Assembly: GCF_001894805.1 (NCBI RefSeq)
Contig: NZ_BCWX01000002.1
Span: forward strand, 620,001-684,000
Direction of reading: 5' to 3'
From: Rhodococcus globerulus NBRC 14531
Lineage (GTDB): Bacteria > Actinomycetota > Actinomycetes > Mycobacteriales > Mycobacteriaceae
DNA: 64,000 nucleotides
In this document: one piece after another, positions 20,304-28,199 of the stretch
How positions within the stretch are numbered: position 1 is the first letter of the stretch
How the letters are laid out: each line of letters starts with the position of its first letter
Translations under genes and position numbers: made by a program
The notes under the pieces: generated by a model
What the model saw: only the letters and a program-made list of their open reading frames with translations
Database searches by the model: none
What the model was told of the DNA's origin: nothing

Positions 20304-21527
20304 ATGGCTTCGGCACTGTGGCACGGGTTCGCGGATATGGGCGCGGTCGAGAAGAACGGCGCATTTGTCGTCTCTCGCGGTGAAGGCGCGTACATCTGGG
20401 ACTCGCAGGACAATCGGTACCTCGACGCAACTGCCGGGCTCTGGTTCACGAACGTGGGCCACGGCCGCACCGAGATCGCCGACGCCGTTGCCGCTCAGCT
20501 GTCGAAGATCGCTCACTTCTCCAACTTCGGCGATTTTGTCCCCGAAACCACGCAGGCACTGGCTGAGCGGCTCGCGAAGATCGCGCCGGTTGCAGGCAGC
20601 AAGATCTTCTTCACCTCCGGTGGTTCCGATTCCGTCGACACCGCAGCGAAGTTGGCGCGTCGGTACTGGCATGAGGTCGGCCAGCCCGACAAGAACATCA
20701 TCGTCGGACGCCAGAAGGCCTACCACGGAATGCATGTTGCGGGAACAGCTCTCGCCGGTATCCCCGTCAATCGCGAGGGGTACGGCGAGCTGATGGCCGA
20801 TGCTGCCACCGTCGGCTGGGACGACGCCAAGAGCCTCCTCGAACTGATCGAGAAGGTCGGCGCGAACAAGATCGCCGCATTCTTCGCCGAGCCCATCATC
20901 GGCGCCGGCGGGGTGTACCTTCCGCCCGAGGGATACCTGGCCGAGGTCCGAGACATCTGCCGTGAACACGACATACTGTTTGTCGTCGACGAGGTTGTCA
21001 CCGGTTTCGGTCGTATCGGTGGCGAGTGGTTTGCATCCACTCGCTTCGATCTGCAGCCCGACATGATGACCACAGCAAAGGGTTTGACCTCCGGATACGT
21101 TCCGATGGGTGCCGTGTTCATCGCACCTCGCGTCGCCGAGCCGTTCTACAACGGTGCTTGGTGGCGTCACGGCTACACCTACGGCGGGCACGCCGGAGCG
21201 GCAGCTGCAGCCATGGCAAACCTCGACATTCTCGAGCGTGAGAACCTCCTCGCCGAGTCCAAGCGGCTCGAAGCGTCGTTGCACACGCACTTGCAGCCGC
21301 TGGCCGAGCATCCGCGGGTTTCCGAGGTCCGCAGTGGACTCGGGGCCGTCGCCGCCGTTCAGCTGGCAGACCCGGCCGAGGCACTGCCGTTCGTGAAGAC
21401 GCTGCGCGAGCACGGAATTTCAGGTCGCGCGGCAGGTCAGGGAGCGATGCAGATTTCCCCGACCTTCGTGATGACGGACGATCAGGTGGCCGAGATGGCT
21501 GCGGGAATCCTCGCCGCTCTCGGATAA
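20304..21527 (+). CDS. Class III PLP-dependent aminotransferase
   Basis: This is a fold-type I omega-transaminase of 407 residues. The PLP lysine is in TTAKGLTSGYVPMGAV, with the aspartate in FVVDEVVTGFGRIG and the phosphate-binding FTSGGSDSVDTA. The pattern WFTNVGHGR near the start is usual for beta-alanine- or diamine-pyruvate transaminases; the exact amine donor cannot be read. ATG 20304 follows GAAGGGG, better than the frame opening at 20175. A GTGTGCACAC palindrome lies at 20254-20263 upstream and might be an operator. Confidence 0.88.
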   Translation: MASALWHGFADMGAVEKNGAFVVSRGEGAYIWDSQDNRYLDATAGLWFTNVGHGRTEIADAVAAQLSKIAHFSNFGDFVPETTQALAERLAKIAPVAGSKIFFTSGGSDSVDTAAKLARRYWHEVGQPDKNIIVGRQKAYHGMHVAGTALAGIPVNREGYGELMADAATVGWDDAKSLLELIEKVGANKIAAFFAEPIIGAGGVYLPPEGYLAEVRDICREHDILFVVDEVVTGFGRIGGEWFASTRFDLQPDMMTTAKGLTSGYVPMGAVFIAPRVAEPFYNGAWWRHGYTYGGHAGAAAAAMANLDILERENLLAESKRLEASLHTHLQPLAEHPRVSEVRSGLGAVAAVQLADPAEALPFVKTLREHGISGRAAGQGAMQISPTFVMTDDQVAEMAAGILAALG

Positions 21528-21536
21528 ATTTGCGAA

Positions 21537-21791
21537 CTAGCTGCGGCGTCGGAAGAGTTTCTTCATCCGGCGCCGCAGTGTGCTCGGTACCGGCTCCAGC
21601 TCGATAGTGTCCTGCTCTGACGCCCTGGCGTACGCCTGCGTGTATCGCTCGTGGAGGACGGAGCGAATCTCGTCGGGGGAGTACGCCCGACGCGCACGCT
21701 CGTTCCGCACAGCGAGGACCCCGGTGGCCGCGACCCCCATAGCGCCGGCGAGGCCCACGAGCTTCCATATGTGCGAGGCACGAAGTGTCAT
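21537..21791 (-). CDS. Small membrane-anchored hypothetical protein
   Basis: Eighty-four residues with one N-terminal membrane helix (IWKLVGLAGAMGVAATGVLAV), a charged middle containing ARRAYSPDEIRSVLHERY, and a very basic tail (LRRRMKKLFRRRS). No family recognised with certainty. It is divergent from the NlpC/P60-like gene with an 18-base gap and converges with the aminotransferase. Confidence 0.65.
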   Translation of the reverse strand: MTLRASHIWKLVGLAGAMGVAATGVLAVRNERARRAYSPDEIRSVLHERYTQAYARASEQDTIELEPVPSTLRRRMKKLFRRRS

Positions 21792-21809
21792 GCCTCTAGG
21801 CTAAAGGTT

Positions 21810-22508
21810 ATGGACCGACGATCACGCTCTCAGGTGACCCTCGACGAGGCAGCCAGTGTCACCCGCACTGGCGATATCTGGATCTTCCGCGGAGATTCCA
21901 CGGCCGACAAGGCAATTCAGACGCTCACTAACAGTCCGGTCAACCACGTCGGCATGTCGGTGGTGATCGACGATCTGCCACCGCTCATGTGGCATGCAGA
22001 GCTCGGTCATTCGTTGCAAGACATGTGGACCGGTCGTTTCCAGCGTGGCGTTCAGCTCCATGATCTGAAGGCCGCCGTGCAGGTGTGGGGAGCCAAGTAC
22101 GGGCAGCAGGGTTGGCTTCGGCAGCTCGACACCCCGGTGACCCGTGAACAAGAGGATGCGCTGCTGCGCACCATAGCCCGCCTGGACGGCACGCCGTTTC
22201 CCTCCACCGCCAAGCTCGCGTCACGATGGTTCGGCGGGCGCGTCCCGAAGTTCCGGAAGAAGCCCGAATCGCCTGCGTCGGGCATCGAAAGTGCCTACTG
22301 CGCCGAGGTTGTCGCGCAGACGTACGAGGCAATGGGCCTGATGGTGGGAAACCGTCGCATCAACTGGTTCGATCCCGGCAAGTTCTGGAGCGGCGATCAA
22401 CTGCCGCTTGCACCCGGCGTGGCACTCGGCGACGAAATTGCCGTGACGCTCAGCGCCGCAGACCTCGAGGCAGGACGGAATCCGGCAGGCCAGTCACAAA
22501 GTTCGTGA
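21810..22508 (+). CDS. Permuted NlpC/P60-like (YiiX/YebB type) protein
   Basis: The protein has 232 residues. The order of motifs is circularly permuted for a papain-like hydrolase: GDIWIFRG, then a histidine in NHVGMSVVI and WHAELG, and a cysteine late in AYCAEVVAQTYEAMGL. This is the arrangement of the YaeF/YiiX family, thought to act on peptides or lipids. There is no signal peptide, so it is probably cytoplasmic. ATG 21810 is chosen over the open frame from 21651, which overlaps the divergent gene. Its end overlaps the converging phzF-like gene by 15 bases. Confidence 0.7.
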   Translation: MDRRSRSQVTLDEAASVTRTGDIWIFRGDSTADKAIQTLTNSPVNHVGMSVVIDDLPPLMWHAELGHSLQDMWTGRFQRGVQLHDLKAAVQVWGAKYGQQGWLRQLDTPVTREQEDALLRTIARLDGTPFPSTAKLASRWFGGRVPKFRKKPESPASGIESAYCAEVVAQTYEAMGLMVGNRRINWFDPGKFWSGDQLPLAPGVALGDEIAVTLSAADLEAGRNPAGQSQSS

Positions 22509-23174
22509 CTGCTCGGCAACCACGCGTCCGCCCACTTCGAGCCATCCTTCGGGCGAGTAGGTGGTGTGCAGGATCGATCCCCGTCCCTGGGTGATTCGAA
22601 GCGATTTTCGTAGGTGATCAGTGATGCGTAGGGCCGCCGATCCGGTAGCTTCGTCCTCGGCGATTCCCATTTCCGGAGCGAACATCCTTGAGCGGATGGA
22701 CGATTCGAGTTTGTCCTGCCACGCCCACAGGTAGGAGTGATCGGTTTCGTAGTCCGACGGAACCGCGTCGATTACGTCATCCACCGTTTCCAGGGGGTAG
22801 AGAGCAAACTCCGGTGCCCATTCGGCGCGGGCGCGAACCCACGTGAGGTTACTGCTGCGGCGTACGTCGAGTTCGCCGGCGGGGACACCGAGTGTGGTCA
22901 CCGGCCGTGCCTGATCGTGCAGCCACCAGGTGAGACCGACCGTGGGATGACCGGCAAAGGGGAGTTCTGCTGCCGGAGTGAAGATCTGGGCACTCGCCCG
23001 AGCGGCGCCCACTTCGGGGAGATCGACAAAAATCGTTTCGCTGTACCCGAGCGTCGCGGCGACTTCTTGCCGTTCGGATAGTTCGACCAGTGATGCGTCG
23101 ACAATCCCGAGTGGGTTGCCGTGCTTTCCGTTCTCGTCCGTGAAGACCCGGACCACACTCACTTCGATGCCCAT
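22494..23174 (-). CDS. PhzF family isomerase-like protein
   Basis: The diaminopimelate-epimerase-like fold of the PhzF family is shown by FTDENGKHGNPLGIV at the start, GYSETIFV, and LPFAGHPTVG. At 226 residues it is shorter than most PhzF proteins (about 280). The C-terminal motif EDEATGSAALRITDHL is intact. The substrate is unknown; PhzF itself isomerises a phenazine precursor. It corresponds in order to Rv2716 of M. tuberculosis. Confidence 0.85.
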   Translation of the reverse strand: MGIEVSVVRVFTDENGKHGNPLGIVDASLVELSERQEVAATLGYSETIFVDLPEVGAARASAQIFTPAAELPFAGHPTVGLTWWLHDQARPVTTLGVPAGELDVRRSSNLTWVRARAEWAPEFALYPLETVDDVIDAVPSDYETDHSYLWAWQDKLESSIRSRMFAPEMGIAEDEATGSAALRITDHLRKSLRITQGRGSILHTTYSPEGWLEVGGRVVAEQSRTL

Positions 23175-23207
23175 CGGTCCACAGTAGCGCGCCGGAAAAA
23201 CGAATAA

Positions 23208-23237
23208 ACCCTCCCCACCGTGGAAGGCGGGGAGGGT
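23208..23237 (-). terminator. Terminator of the ahpC-ahpD operon
   Basis: ACCCTCCCC (23208-23216) pairs with GGGGAGGGT (23229-23237). On the minus strand the stem is followed by TTTATTCGTTTTT, as expected for an intrinsic terminator about 30 bases beyond the ahpD stop. Confidence 0.85.
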
Positions 23238-23263
23238 CTTTCGTCTACTGCGTCGGTCTGGGA

Positions 23264-23803
23264 TCAGACCTGTGCGGCAGCGAGGATTTCATTGGCCTCG
23301 ACAGCCTGCGCGACACCCATGACGATGGAACCGGCACGGATCGCTTCGAAGATGACCTCGCGGGAAACGCCTTCCTGACGGAGGGTGTTCTCGTGAGCTT
23401 CGAGGCAATGGTTGCAGCCGTTGATCGCGGAAACCGCGAGCGACCACAATTCGAAGTCGGCCTTGTCGACGCCCGGGTTGCCGATGATGTTCATCCGCAG
23501 GCCCGCACGAAGGTCGTCGTACTTACCGTCAAGGTAGCCCTTGGTGCGGTAGAAGACGTTGTTCATGCCCATGATCGCCGCTGCGCCGAGCGCTGCGTTG
23601 TACGCCTCAGCGGACAGGTTGTCTGCCGCCTCGGCTGCGATTTCCTTGAGCGTGGTCGCCGACTTGGTTGCAGCGGCCGTTGCGAGGAGGGTGCCCCACA
23701 GCTGCTGCTCGTTCAGAACCGTGGTGCGCGCAATGGAACTCAGGTTGAGCTTGAGATCCTTGGCGTACTCGGGAAGCGAATCTTTCAGGTTGTCGACGCT
23801 CAT
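23264..23803 (-). CDS. ahpD: Alkyl hydroperoxidase AhpD
   Basis: AhpD passes electrons to AhpC and is itself a weak peroxidase. The redox pair is Cys130 and Cys133 in [11 protein letters not shown], at the same positions as in M. tuberculosis AhpD. His137 in the same motif relays protons. The start [13 protein letters not shown] (ATG at 23803) gives 179 residues; the frame opening at 23875 runs into ahpC. It begins two bases after the ahpC stop. Confidence 0.95.
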   Translation of the reverse strand: MSVDNLKDSLPEYAKDLKLNLSSIARTTVLNEQQLWGTLLATAAATKSATTLKEIAAEAADNLSAEAYNAALGAAAIMGMNNVFYRTKGYLDGKYDDLRAGLRMNIIGNPGVDKADFELWSLAVSAINGCNHCLEAHENTLRQEGVSREVIFEAIRAGSIVMGVAQAVEANEILAAAQV

Positions 23804-23805
23804 GA

Positions 23806-24393
23806 TCAGACGCTCGCGTTCAGCAGCTCGCCGGCGTTGATCGTCGGGTCGCCCTTCTTCCAGTTGCAGGCGCACAGCTCGTCGCTCTGCAGAGCGTCGA
23901 GAACGCGGAGAACCTCGTCGACGTTACGGCCGACGGAACCGGCTGTGACGGAGACGAACTGGATCTCGTTGTTGGGGTCGACGATGAACGTCGCGCGGTC
24001 TGCAACGCCGTCAGCGTTGAGGACGCCGGTGGCCTCGGCAAGCTCGCGCTTGAGGTCCGAGAGCATCGGGAAGGGGAGGGTCTTGAGCTCGTCGTGCTGT
24101 GCACGCCACTGGAAGTGAACGAACTCGTTGTCGACGGAAGCGCCGAGAACCTGTGCGTCGCGGTCTGCGAACTCGTCGTTCAGCTTGCCGAATGCTGCGA
24201 TCTCCGTGGGGCACACGAACGTGAAGTCCTTGGGCCAGAAGAAGACGATGCGCCACTTGCCTGCGTAGTCGTCGCTCGTGATCTGAGTGAAGTAGTCGTC
24301 GGGCTGCTGAGCGTCGACCTTGGAGAGGTCGCCGCCGATAACGGCCTTCAGGTTGTATGCCGGGAACTGGTCGCCGATTGTCAGCAGAGCCAT
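23806..24393 (-). CDS. ahpC: Alkyl hydroperoxide reductase AhpC
   Basis: AhpC is a 2-Cys peroxiredoxin that reduces organic peroxides and peroxynitrite. The peroxidatic cysteine is Cys61 in [10 protein letters not shown]. Cys174 and Cys176 ([11 protein letters not shown]) match the extra cysteines of the mycobacterial enzyme, which receives electrons from AhpD. The 195 residues are standard. It is divergent from oxyR and should be activated by it under peroxide stress. Confidence 0.96.
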   Translation of the reverse strand: MALLTIGDQFPAYNLKAVIGGDLSKVDAQQPDDYFTQITSDDYAGKWRIVFFWPKDFTFVCPTEIAAFGKLNDEFADRDAQVLGASVDNEFVHFQWRAQHDELKTLPFPMLSDLKRELAEATGVLNADGVADRATFIVDPNNEIQFVSVTAGSVGRNVDEVLRVLDALQSDELCACNWKKGDPTINAGELLNASV

Positions 24394-24441
24394 ATGTCTC
24401 GTCCTCCTACTTGTCTTGTGAACAGGTTTTTCTCACACGCA

Positions 24442-24463
24442 CGATCACGAATGTTTGTGATCG
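24442..24463. promoter_or_regulatory. Candidate OxyR binding palindrome
   Basis: CGATCAC (24442-24448) and GTGATCG (24457-24463) form a perfect inverted repeat with an eight-base spacer, in the 197-base region between divergent ahpC and oxyR. LysR-type regulators bind such dyads around a T-N11-A core. The position upstream of both genes fits, but binding is inferred. Confidence 0.5.
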
Positions 24464-24590
24464 AAAGTTCTCGATACCGTCGAAGCGGGTCTCACCGTCA
24501 TGGTGCGCGACCGGCGCTTTTTGGTATGAGTCCATTCTGCATCAAAGTGGTCAAAAGGTAAAGGTGATAGGTGGCACTACACTGATAGCC

Positions 24591-25517
24591 ATGGCTGATC
24601 AGACTTATCAACCTTCCTTGTCACAGCTGCGTGCCTTCGTATCGGTGGCCGAACATCGGCACTTCGGCACCGCCGCAGCACGTTTGAGTGTGAGCCAACC
24701 CACACTCTCGCAGGCGTTGGCCGCACTCGAATCGGGCCTCGGCGTGCAATTGATCGAACGCAGCACCCGGCGTGTCCTCGTCACAGGCGACGGTCAGCGG
24801 CTTCTCAGCCAAGCGAAACTGATTCTCGAGGCTGCCGACGGATTTGTCGCGAGCGCCGCCGGAATGGGGGATCGATTGGCCGGCCCACTTCGGATCGGGC
24901 TGATTCCCACTGTCGCGCCGTACATCCTGCCGTCACTGCTGCCGGCATTGCGGACGTCCATGCCAACGGTTGCACCTCACGTCATCGAGGACCAAACCGC
25001 ACGACTGCTCGACTCGCTCCGCTCCGGTGCCCTCGATCTGGCCTTGCTCGCCCTGCCGGCTGGTGCGCCTGGGTTGATCGAGATACCGCTCTACGACGAG
25101 GATTTTGTTCTGGTCGTCCCAGCAGACCACGCGCTGGCAGGACGCAGCGATCTCACCGCTGACGTCCTCGACGAACTGCCCTTGCTGCTTCTCGATGACG
25201 GGCATTGCCTGCGGGACCAGACACTGGATCTGTGCCGTTCCGTCGACGCCCACCCGCTCTCCGGGGATACGCGGGCAACATCCTTGGCGACGATCGTGCA
25301 GTGTGTCGCCGGCGGGCTCGGTGTGACCTTGGTCCCCGAATCGGCTGTGCCGGTGGAGAGTCGGCGGGGTGAACTCGCCACGGCGACATTCACGGCACCT
25401 GCCCCTGGCCGGACAATCGGACTGGTATTCCGCTCGTCCAGCGGCCGCGCCGAAGGGTTCAGGCAGTTGGCGGAGCTGGTGAAATCCGTTGCGCCGGGGC
25501 GGACGATCCCTCAATGA
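24591..25517 (+). CDS. oxyR: Peroxide-sensing regulator OxyR
   Basis: A LysR-type regulator of 308 residues: helix-turn-helix at about 8-66 (FGTAAARLSVSQPTLSQALAALE) and a periplasmic-binding-like sensor domain. Cys206 and Cys215 in GHCLRDQTLDLC align with Cys199 and Cys208 of E. coli OxyR, the disulfide pair that switches the protein on. So the sensor is intact, unlike the broken oxyR of M. tuberculosis. ATG 24591 is the family start; the frame opening at 24357 runs through the promoter. The toxin-immunity island begins immediately after its stop. Confidence 0.94.
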   Translation: MADQTYQPSLSQLRAFVSVAEHRHFGTAAARLSVSQPTLSQALAALESGLGVQLIERSTRRVLVTGDGQRLLSQAKLILEAADGFVASAAGMGDRLAGPLRIGLIPTVAPYILPSLLPALRTSMPTVAPHVIEDQTARLLDSLRSGALDLALLALPAGAPGLIEIPLYDEDFVLVVPADHALAGRSDLTADVLDELPLLLLDDGHCLRDQTLDLCRSVDAHPLSGDTRATSLATIVQCVAGGLGVTLVPESAVPVESRRGELATATFTAPAPGRTIGLVFRSSSGRAEGFRQLAELVKSVAPGRTIPQ

Positions 25518-25519
25518 CC

Positions 25520-25688
25520 CCTGTCGTTGTGACCGGAACCAGTACTGCTCGATTCCTTCAGATCGATATTTGACGGGTTTGGCATCCGGAAACCCCGGAA
25601 GAAACTCCGGAGCCTTGTGGAAATTCCACATCTCTCCGGGTTCAATGGTCTTGGCGTCGAATGTAGCCGGATTGGCCTCGAGGATTGG
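25520..25688 (-). pseudogene. Orphan toxin C-terminal cassette remnant
   Basis: Read on the minus strand from about 25688, the frame gives PILEANPATFDAKTIEPGE, then MWNFHKAPEFLPGFPDAKPVK and a diverged end before running into antisense of oxyR. The first part matches the intact toxin at LLEANPTTFNANT and APRHLPGFPNAKLVK. It therefore looks like a displaced toxin tail with the pretoxin junction kept, its 3' end lost where the island meets the oxyR flank. It has no start codon or toxin N-terminus of its own. Confidence 0.7.
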
Positions 25689-25711
25689 CCGACGAGGTGC
25701 AGTGTTGCTGT

Positions 25712-25946
25712 TCAGTCGGCGAATAGGCCTATTTCGTATTCGCGGTTCTCTGTTATCTCGATGGGTTTACAAGTGTATTTCGCGAACTCGAGTACTTTGT
25801 CGAGGGGAACGCCACTCTGACGGGAAATTTGGAGTCGTGTCGTCGATCCCGAGGATTTCCTTCACGATCTCAACAGCCATATCATGCAGAGCGTAATCTT
25901 TGACTAATCGATTATTTCCATTGTCGAAAGCTTCGAGATGCCACAT
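25712..25946 (-). pseudogene. Frameshifted immunity gene copy (fourth in the array)
   Basis: From ATG 25946 the frame reads MWHLEAFDNGN...HDMAVEIVKEILGIDD, clearly a paralogue of the intact immunity genes, then goes out of frame and stops after 59 codons. In another frame the rest continues as GVPLDKVLEFAKYTCKP and ends NREYEIGLFAD at TGA 25712-25714. A small indel near 25810-25830 thus separates two halves that together would make a normal protein of about 78 residues. Confidence 0.85.
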
Positions 25947-25949
25947 GTT

Positions 25950-26050
25950 TCACTTTCCATGTCTGCGGCTGGCGTCGGCGGGTTTAGTCGGGCGATCCGG
26001 CATTGGAGTCGAAATCGCCTAGATGCGTGCCGTTCTTACAGTACTCAGTC
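25950..26050 (-). pseudogene. Toxin tail remnant between immunity copies
   Basis: Overlapping the stop of the 26045-26290 immunity gene, the minus strand reads TEYCKNGTHLGDFDSNAGSPD and a stop (25984-25986). This resembles the intact toxin's EKYNKNGTHLGE and the colicin E3 ending HLGSFDPKTGN. After a one-base frame change it continues KPADASRRHGK and stops at TGA 25950-25952, three bases before the next immunity ATG, as the toxin read-through frame does (DPSRRTER). It is the last part of a lost toxin cassette. The only intact piece is about 35 codons. Confidence 0.7.
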
Positions 26051-26290
26051 AGCGAATAGTCCAACGAAATATTCGCAGTTTTCGATTACGTCGATAGGTT
26101 CGTGGGTGTACTTCGCGAACTTGAGAACTTTGTCGAGTTGAACGCAACTGAAACGTGCGACGACGGGTAGATCGAAGTTGTTGTCGTCGATGCCGAGGAT
26201 TTCCTTCACGATCTCGGCAGTCATGTCGTGCAAGAGGTATTTTTCGGTGCGAAATTCGGTCTCGTTGTCGAAAGCTTCGAGGTACCACAT
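26045..26290 (-). CDS. E3-type (cloacin-like) immunity protein, intact copy
   Basis: An acidic protein of 81 residues: MWYLEAFDNETEF near the start, HDMTAEIVKEILGIDD in the middle and EPIDVIENCEYFVGLFAD at the end. The size, acidity and the closing D/E-N-x-EYFV pattern resemble the colicin E3 immunity protein (84 residues, ending ISDNEYFVSFDY), judged by eye; a match to a newer DUF family for actinobacterial immunity proteins (possibly DUF7683) is also possible. It probably neutralises an E3-type nuclease tail. Just before its ATG the minus strand reads PSRRAGK-TGA-AAC, again a vestige of a toxin terminus. Confidence 0.75.
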   Translation of the reverse strand: MWYLEAFDNETEFRTEKYLLHDMTAEIVKEILGIDDNNFDLPVVARFSCVQLDKVLKFAKYTHEPIDVIENCEYFVGLFAD

Positions 26291-26390
26291 GTTTCACTTT
26301 CCTGCTCGACGACTTGGTGCGGCGCGGATGGTCTGGCCGCATCAATTGAACTTGTCGGGTTCGAGCTGACAATCGAGGCCCAGGCTCGGT

Positions 26391-26634
26391 TCAATCCGTT
26401 AGATCTGAGACTTCAAACTCACTATTTCGGTCTATCTTGAAGGGTTCGTTACTGTATTTAGTGAACTCGGGCACTTTGTCGAGGGGTACGTCATTCTAGG
26501 ATCCAGACGGGTAAGTCGAAGCCGCTGTCGTCAACGCCGAGAATATCTTTCACGATTTCGGCAATCATATCGTGCAAAAGGTAGATCTCGGTTTGTAATT
26601 CGGCGTCGTTGTCGTAGGCCTGGAGATGCCACAT
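26391..26634 (-). pseudogene. Frameshifted immunity gene copy (second in the array)
   Basis: ATG 26634 opens MWHLQAYDNDAELQTEIYLL and continues through HDMIAEIVKDILGVDDSGFDLPVWILE to a TGA after 48 codons. The rest is in another frame: NDVPLDKVPEFTKYSNEPFK and onward to TGA 26391-26393. Compared with the intact 26736-26981 copy, 22 bases replace 24 between the codons for LPV and NDV, so a two-base loss explains the break. Two half genes of the same family remain. Confidence 0.88.
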
Positions 26635-26735
26635 AAACTTCTCTCCTGGTTTGCGGGTGGAGTGGCGGGTCCGGAGTCGTGAAGTCGATCTGATGAACCG
26701 TCGGGCTCGACTGGTATTCGAACTCTCGATGGTTG

Positions 26736-26981
26736 TTACTCAGTTAAGAATGCTACTTCGTATTCACAATTTTGGTCTATCTTGAAGGGTTCGTTAATGT
26801 ATTTAGCGAACTCGGGAACTTTCTCAAGAGGTACGTCATTTTGACGTATCCCAACGGGTAATTCGAAGTCGCTGTCGTCGATATCGAGAATTTCTTTCAC
26901 GATCTCAACGGACATTTCGCGTAAGAGGTACTCCCCGGCTAATAATTCAGTATCGTTGTCGAAAGCTTCTAAATACCACAT
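26736..26981 (-). CDS. E3-type (cloacin-like) immunity protein next to the toxin
   Basis: An 81-residue acidic protein (MWYLEAFDNDTELLAGEYLL, then REMSVEIVKEILDIDDSDFE and PLEKVPEFAKYINEPFK). It is paralogous to the 26045-26290 gene at roughly half or more of its positions. It follows the toxin directly, with AAAGGTGAGAC as ribosome site, and is therefore the likely cognate immunity partner: it would bind and block the C-terminal nuclease. Base composition is visibly richer in A and T than the flanking core genes, as for the whole array. The TGA that ends the toxin's read-through frame is three bases before this ATG. Confidence 0.8.
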   Translation of the reverse strand: MWYLEAFDNDTELLAGEYLLREMSVEIVKEILDIDDSDFELPVGIRQNDVPLEKVPEFAKYINEPFKIDQNCEYEVAFLTE

Positions 26982-27044
26982 GTCTCACCTTTCTGTTCGG
27001 CGGCTTGGGTCGGCGGGTTTGGTCTGTGTGCCTGTATTCGCATC

Positions 27045-28199
27045 TTATTCTCCTAGATGCGTGCCGTTCTTGTTGTATTTCTCGACGGCACCGTGCTGAT
27101 AGTCCCATTCGTAGATGTTGCCTTTGTCATCTTTCCAGCGCTTTCGCTCGTTCATTCTCTTGACTAGTTTGGCATTCGGGAATCCGGGGAGGTGCCGCGG
27201 TGCGGGATAGTAACCGAGCGTGTTTCCTCCGCCGCCGGTGTTGGCATTGAAGGTAGTCGGGTTGGCTTCGAGCAGTGGTTGCAGCTCGTTGACCGCACCC
27301 ACAGCAGCAGCCCCCGCCGCGGCGACGCCACCGACCACCGTTACGGCGACCGCGTCCACGGCGCCGAGTACCCCAACGACGCTGGCAGCGATCACACTTC
27401 CCGTCGCTCCGGCCGCGGCGACGGTACCAGCACCGAGGGTAAAGAGTGCGGTGACTGCGCCGGCCAAAGCCCCGACGATGATGGCTTTGCCGACGATGTC
27501 GAAGATCTTGCGGTGAGCCTCCTCGATTGTCTGTGCCCACTCGTCGCAGGCGGCGGCCAGTGTGTCGTACTGATCGGCGACGGCGTTGGTAGTGACGAAG
27601 ACATTGTCGAGTTGAGCCAGGACCTGCGGCATCTCGTCGGAGTCGAGTTCCTCGAGGGCGACCCACGCTGTACCCGTTGCATCGTTTGCATCGCGCAACC
27701 CCTCGGCGGCTGTGCGCCACGCTCGCCCGAGTGCTTTCAATTTGTCGGGGTTCCCGTTGGGCCACATGTGTCCCTGCAGCCACGTAGTAATCAACTCCCA
27801 CCCGAGCGGCGGGTCGGTATCGCCGCCGAGCGCCCCGTAAAACGCCGGCGCCGACACGGTCGGAAGCTGCGACGCCGGCCCCTCCGGGGGCTCCGGCGGG
27901 TTGGTATTCGATCGCTCGGTGTTGGCGTGGTTGACACCGGTCGCCGCGAGTAGATCGTGCAGTTTGCTGAACGCGTTGACAATGTTTGTTCCGGCGGCGA
28001 CGGCATCAAATGCGGCGGGGTCATAGCTCGCGGCCCACCCGGCTCCCGCGTTGTCGGTTCCGGCGCACCCCCAGTTGGTTTGGAGCGTTTCACCGAGCAG
28101 ACGGATCACACTGTCAGTGCTGTTGCTGACCGTTTTGTACTGTGTGGCAGCGTCGATGAGGACTGCGGGGTCCATTGTGATCGGCGCCATCAGGGCCAC
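27045..28199 (-). CDS. WXG-type polymorphic toxin with colicin E3-like rRNase tail (truncated by TAA)
   Basis: The 384-residue protein has a WXG100-like helical N-terminus (NWGCAGTDN, residues about 42-50), a proline-rich linker (NTNPPEPPEGP), a helical middle with a long hydrophobic Ala/Gly/Val stretch (about 245-315) and a pretoxin junction (LLEANPTTFNANTGGGG). The last 56 residues resemble the colicin E3 16S rRNA nuclease: YYPAP, KRWKDDKGNIYEWDYQHGAV and NGTHLG. Asp366, His369 and Glu373 align with E3 Asp510, His513 and Glu517. TAA at 27045-27047 stops the frame after HLGE. Beyond it, 19 codons run in frame (DANTGTQTKPADPSRRTER) to TGA 26985-26987, and Arg400 of that extension aligns with E3 Arg545. 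The toxin is thus probably disabled, or read through. It overlaps the upstream WXG100 gene. Confidence 0.8.
   Translation of the reverse strand: MALMAPITMDPAVLIDAATQYKTVSNSTDSVIRLLGETLQTNWGCAGTDNAGAGWAASYDPAAFDAVAAGTNIVNAFSKLHDLLAATGVNHANTERSNTNPPEPPEGPASQLPTVSAPAFYGALGGDTDPPLGWELITTWLQGHMWPNGNPDKLKALGRAWRTAAEGLRDANDATGTAWVALEELDSDEMPQVLAQLDNVFVTTNAVADQYDTLAAACDEWAQTIEEAHRKIFDIVGKAIIVGALAGAVTALFTLGAGTVAAAGATGSVIAASVVGVLGAVDAVAVTVVGGVAAAGAAAVGAVNELQPLLEANPTTFNANTGGGGNTLGYYPAPRHLPGFPNAKLVKRMNERKRWKDDKGNIYEWDYQHGAVEKYNKNGTHLGE

Noticed and set aside
24933-25631. A 232-codon open frame on the minus strand across oxyR
   Set aside because: Only its first 35 or so codons match a toxin tail; the rest is antisense of oxyR. 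I report the toxin-like part as a remnant.
27127-27953. Long alternative frames inside the toxin gene
   Set aside because: They are arginine-rich shadows of the toxin frame; the toxin shows clear domain structure.
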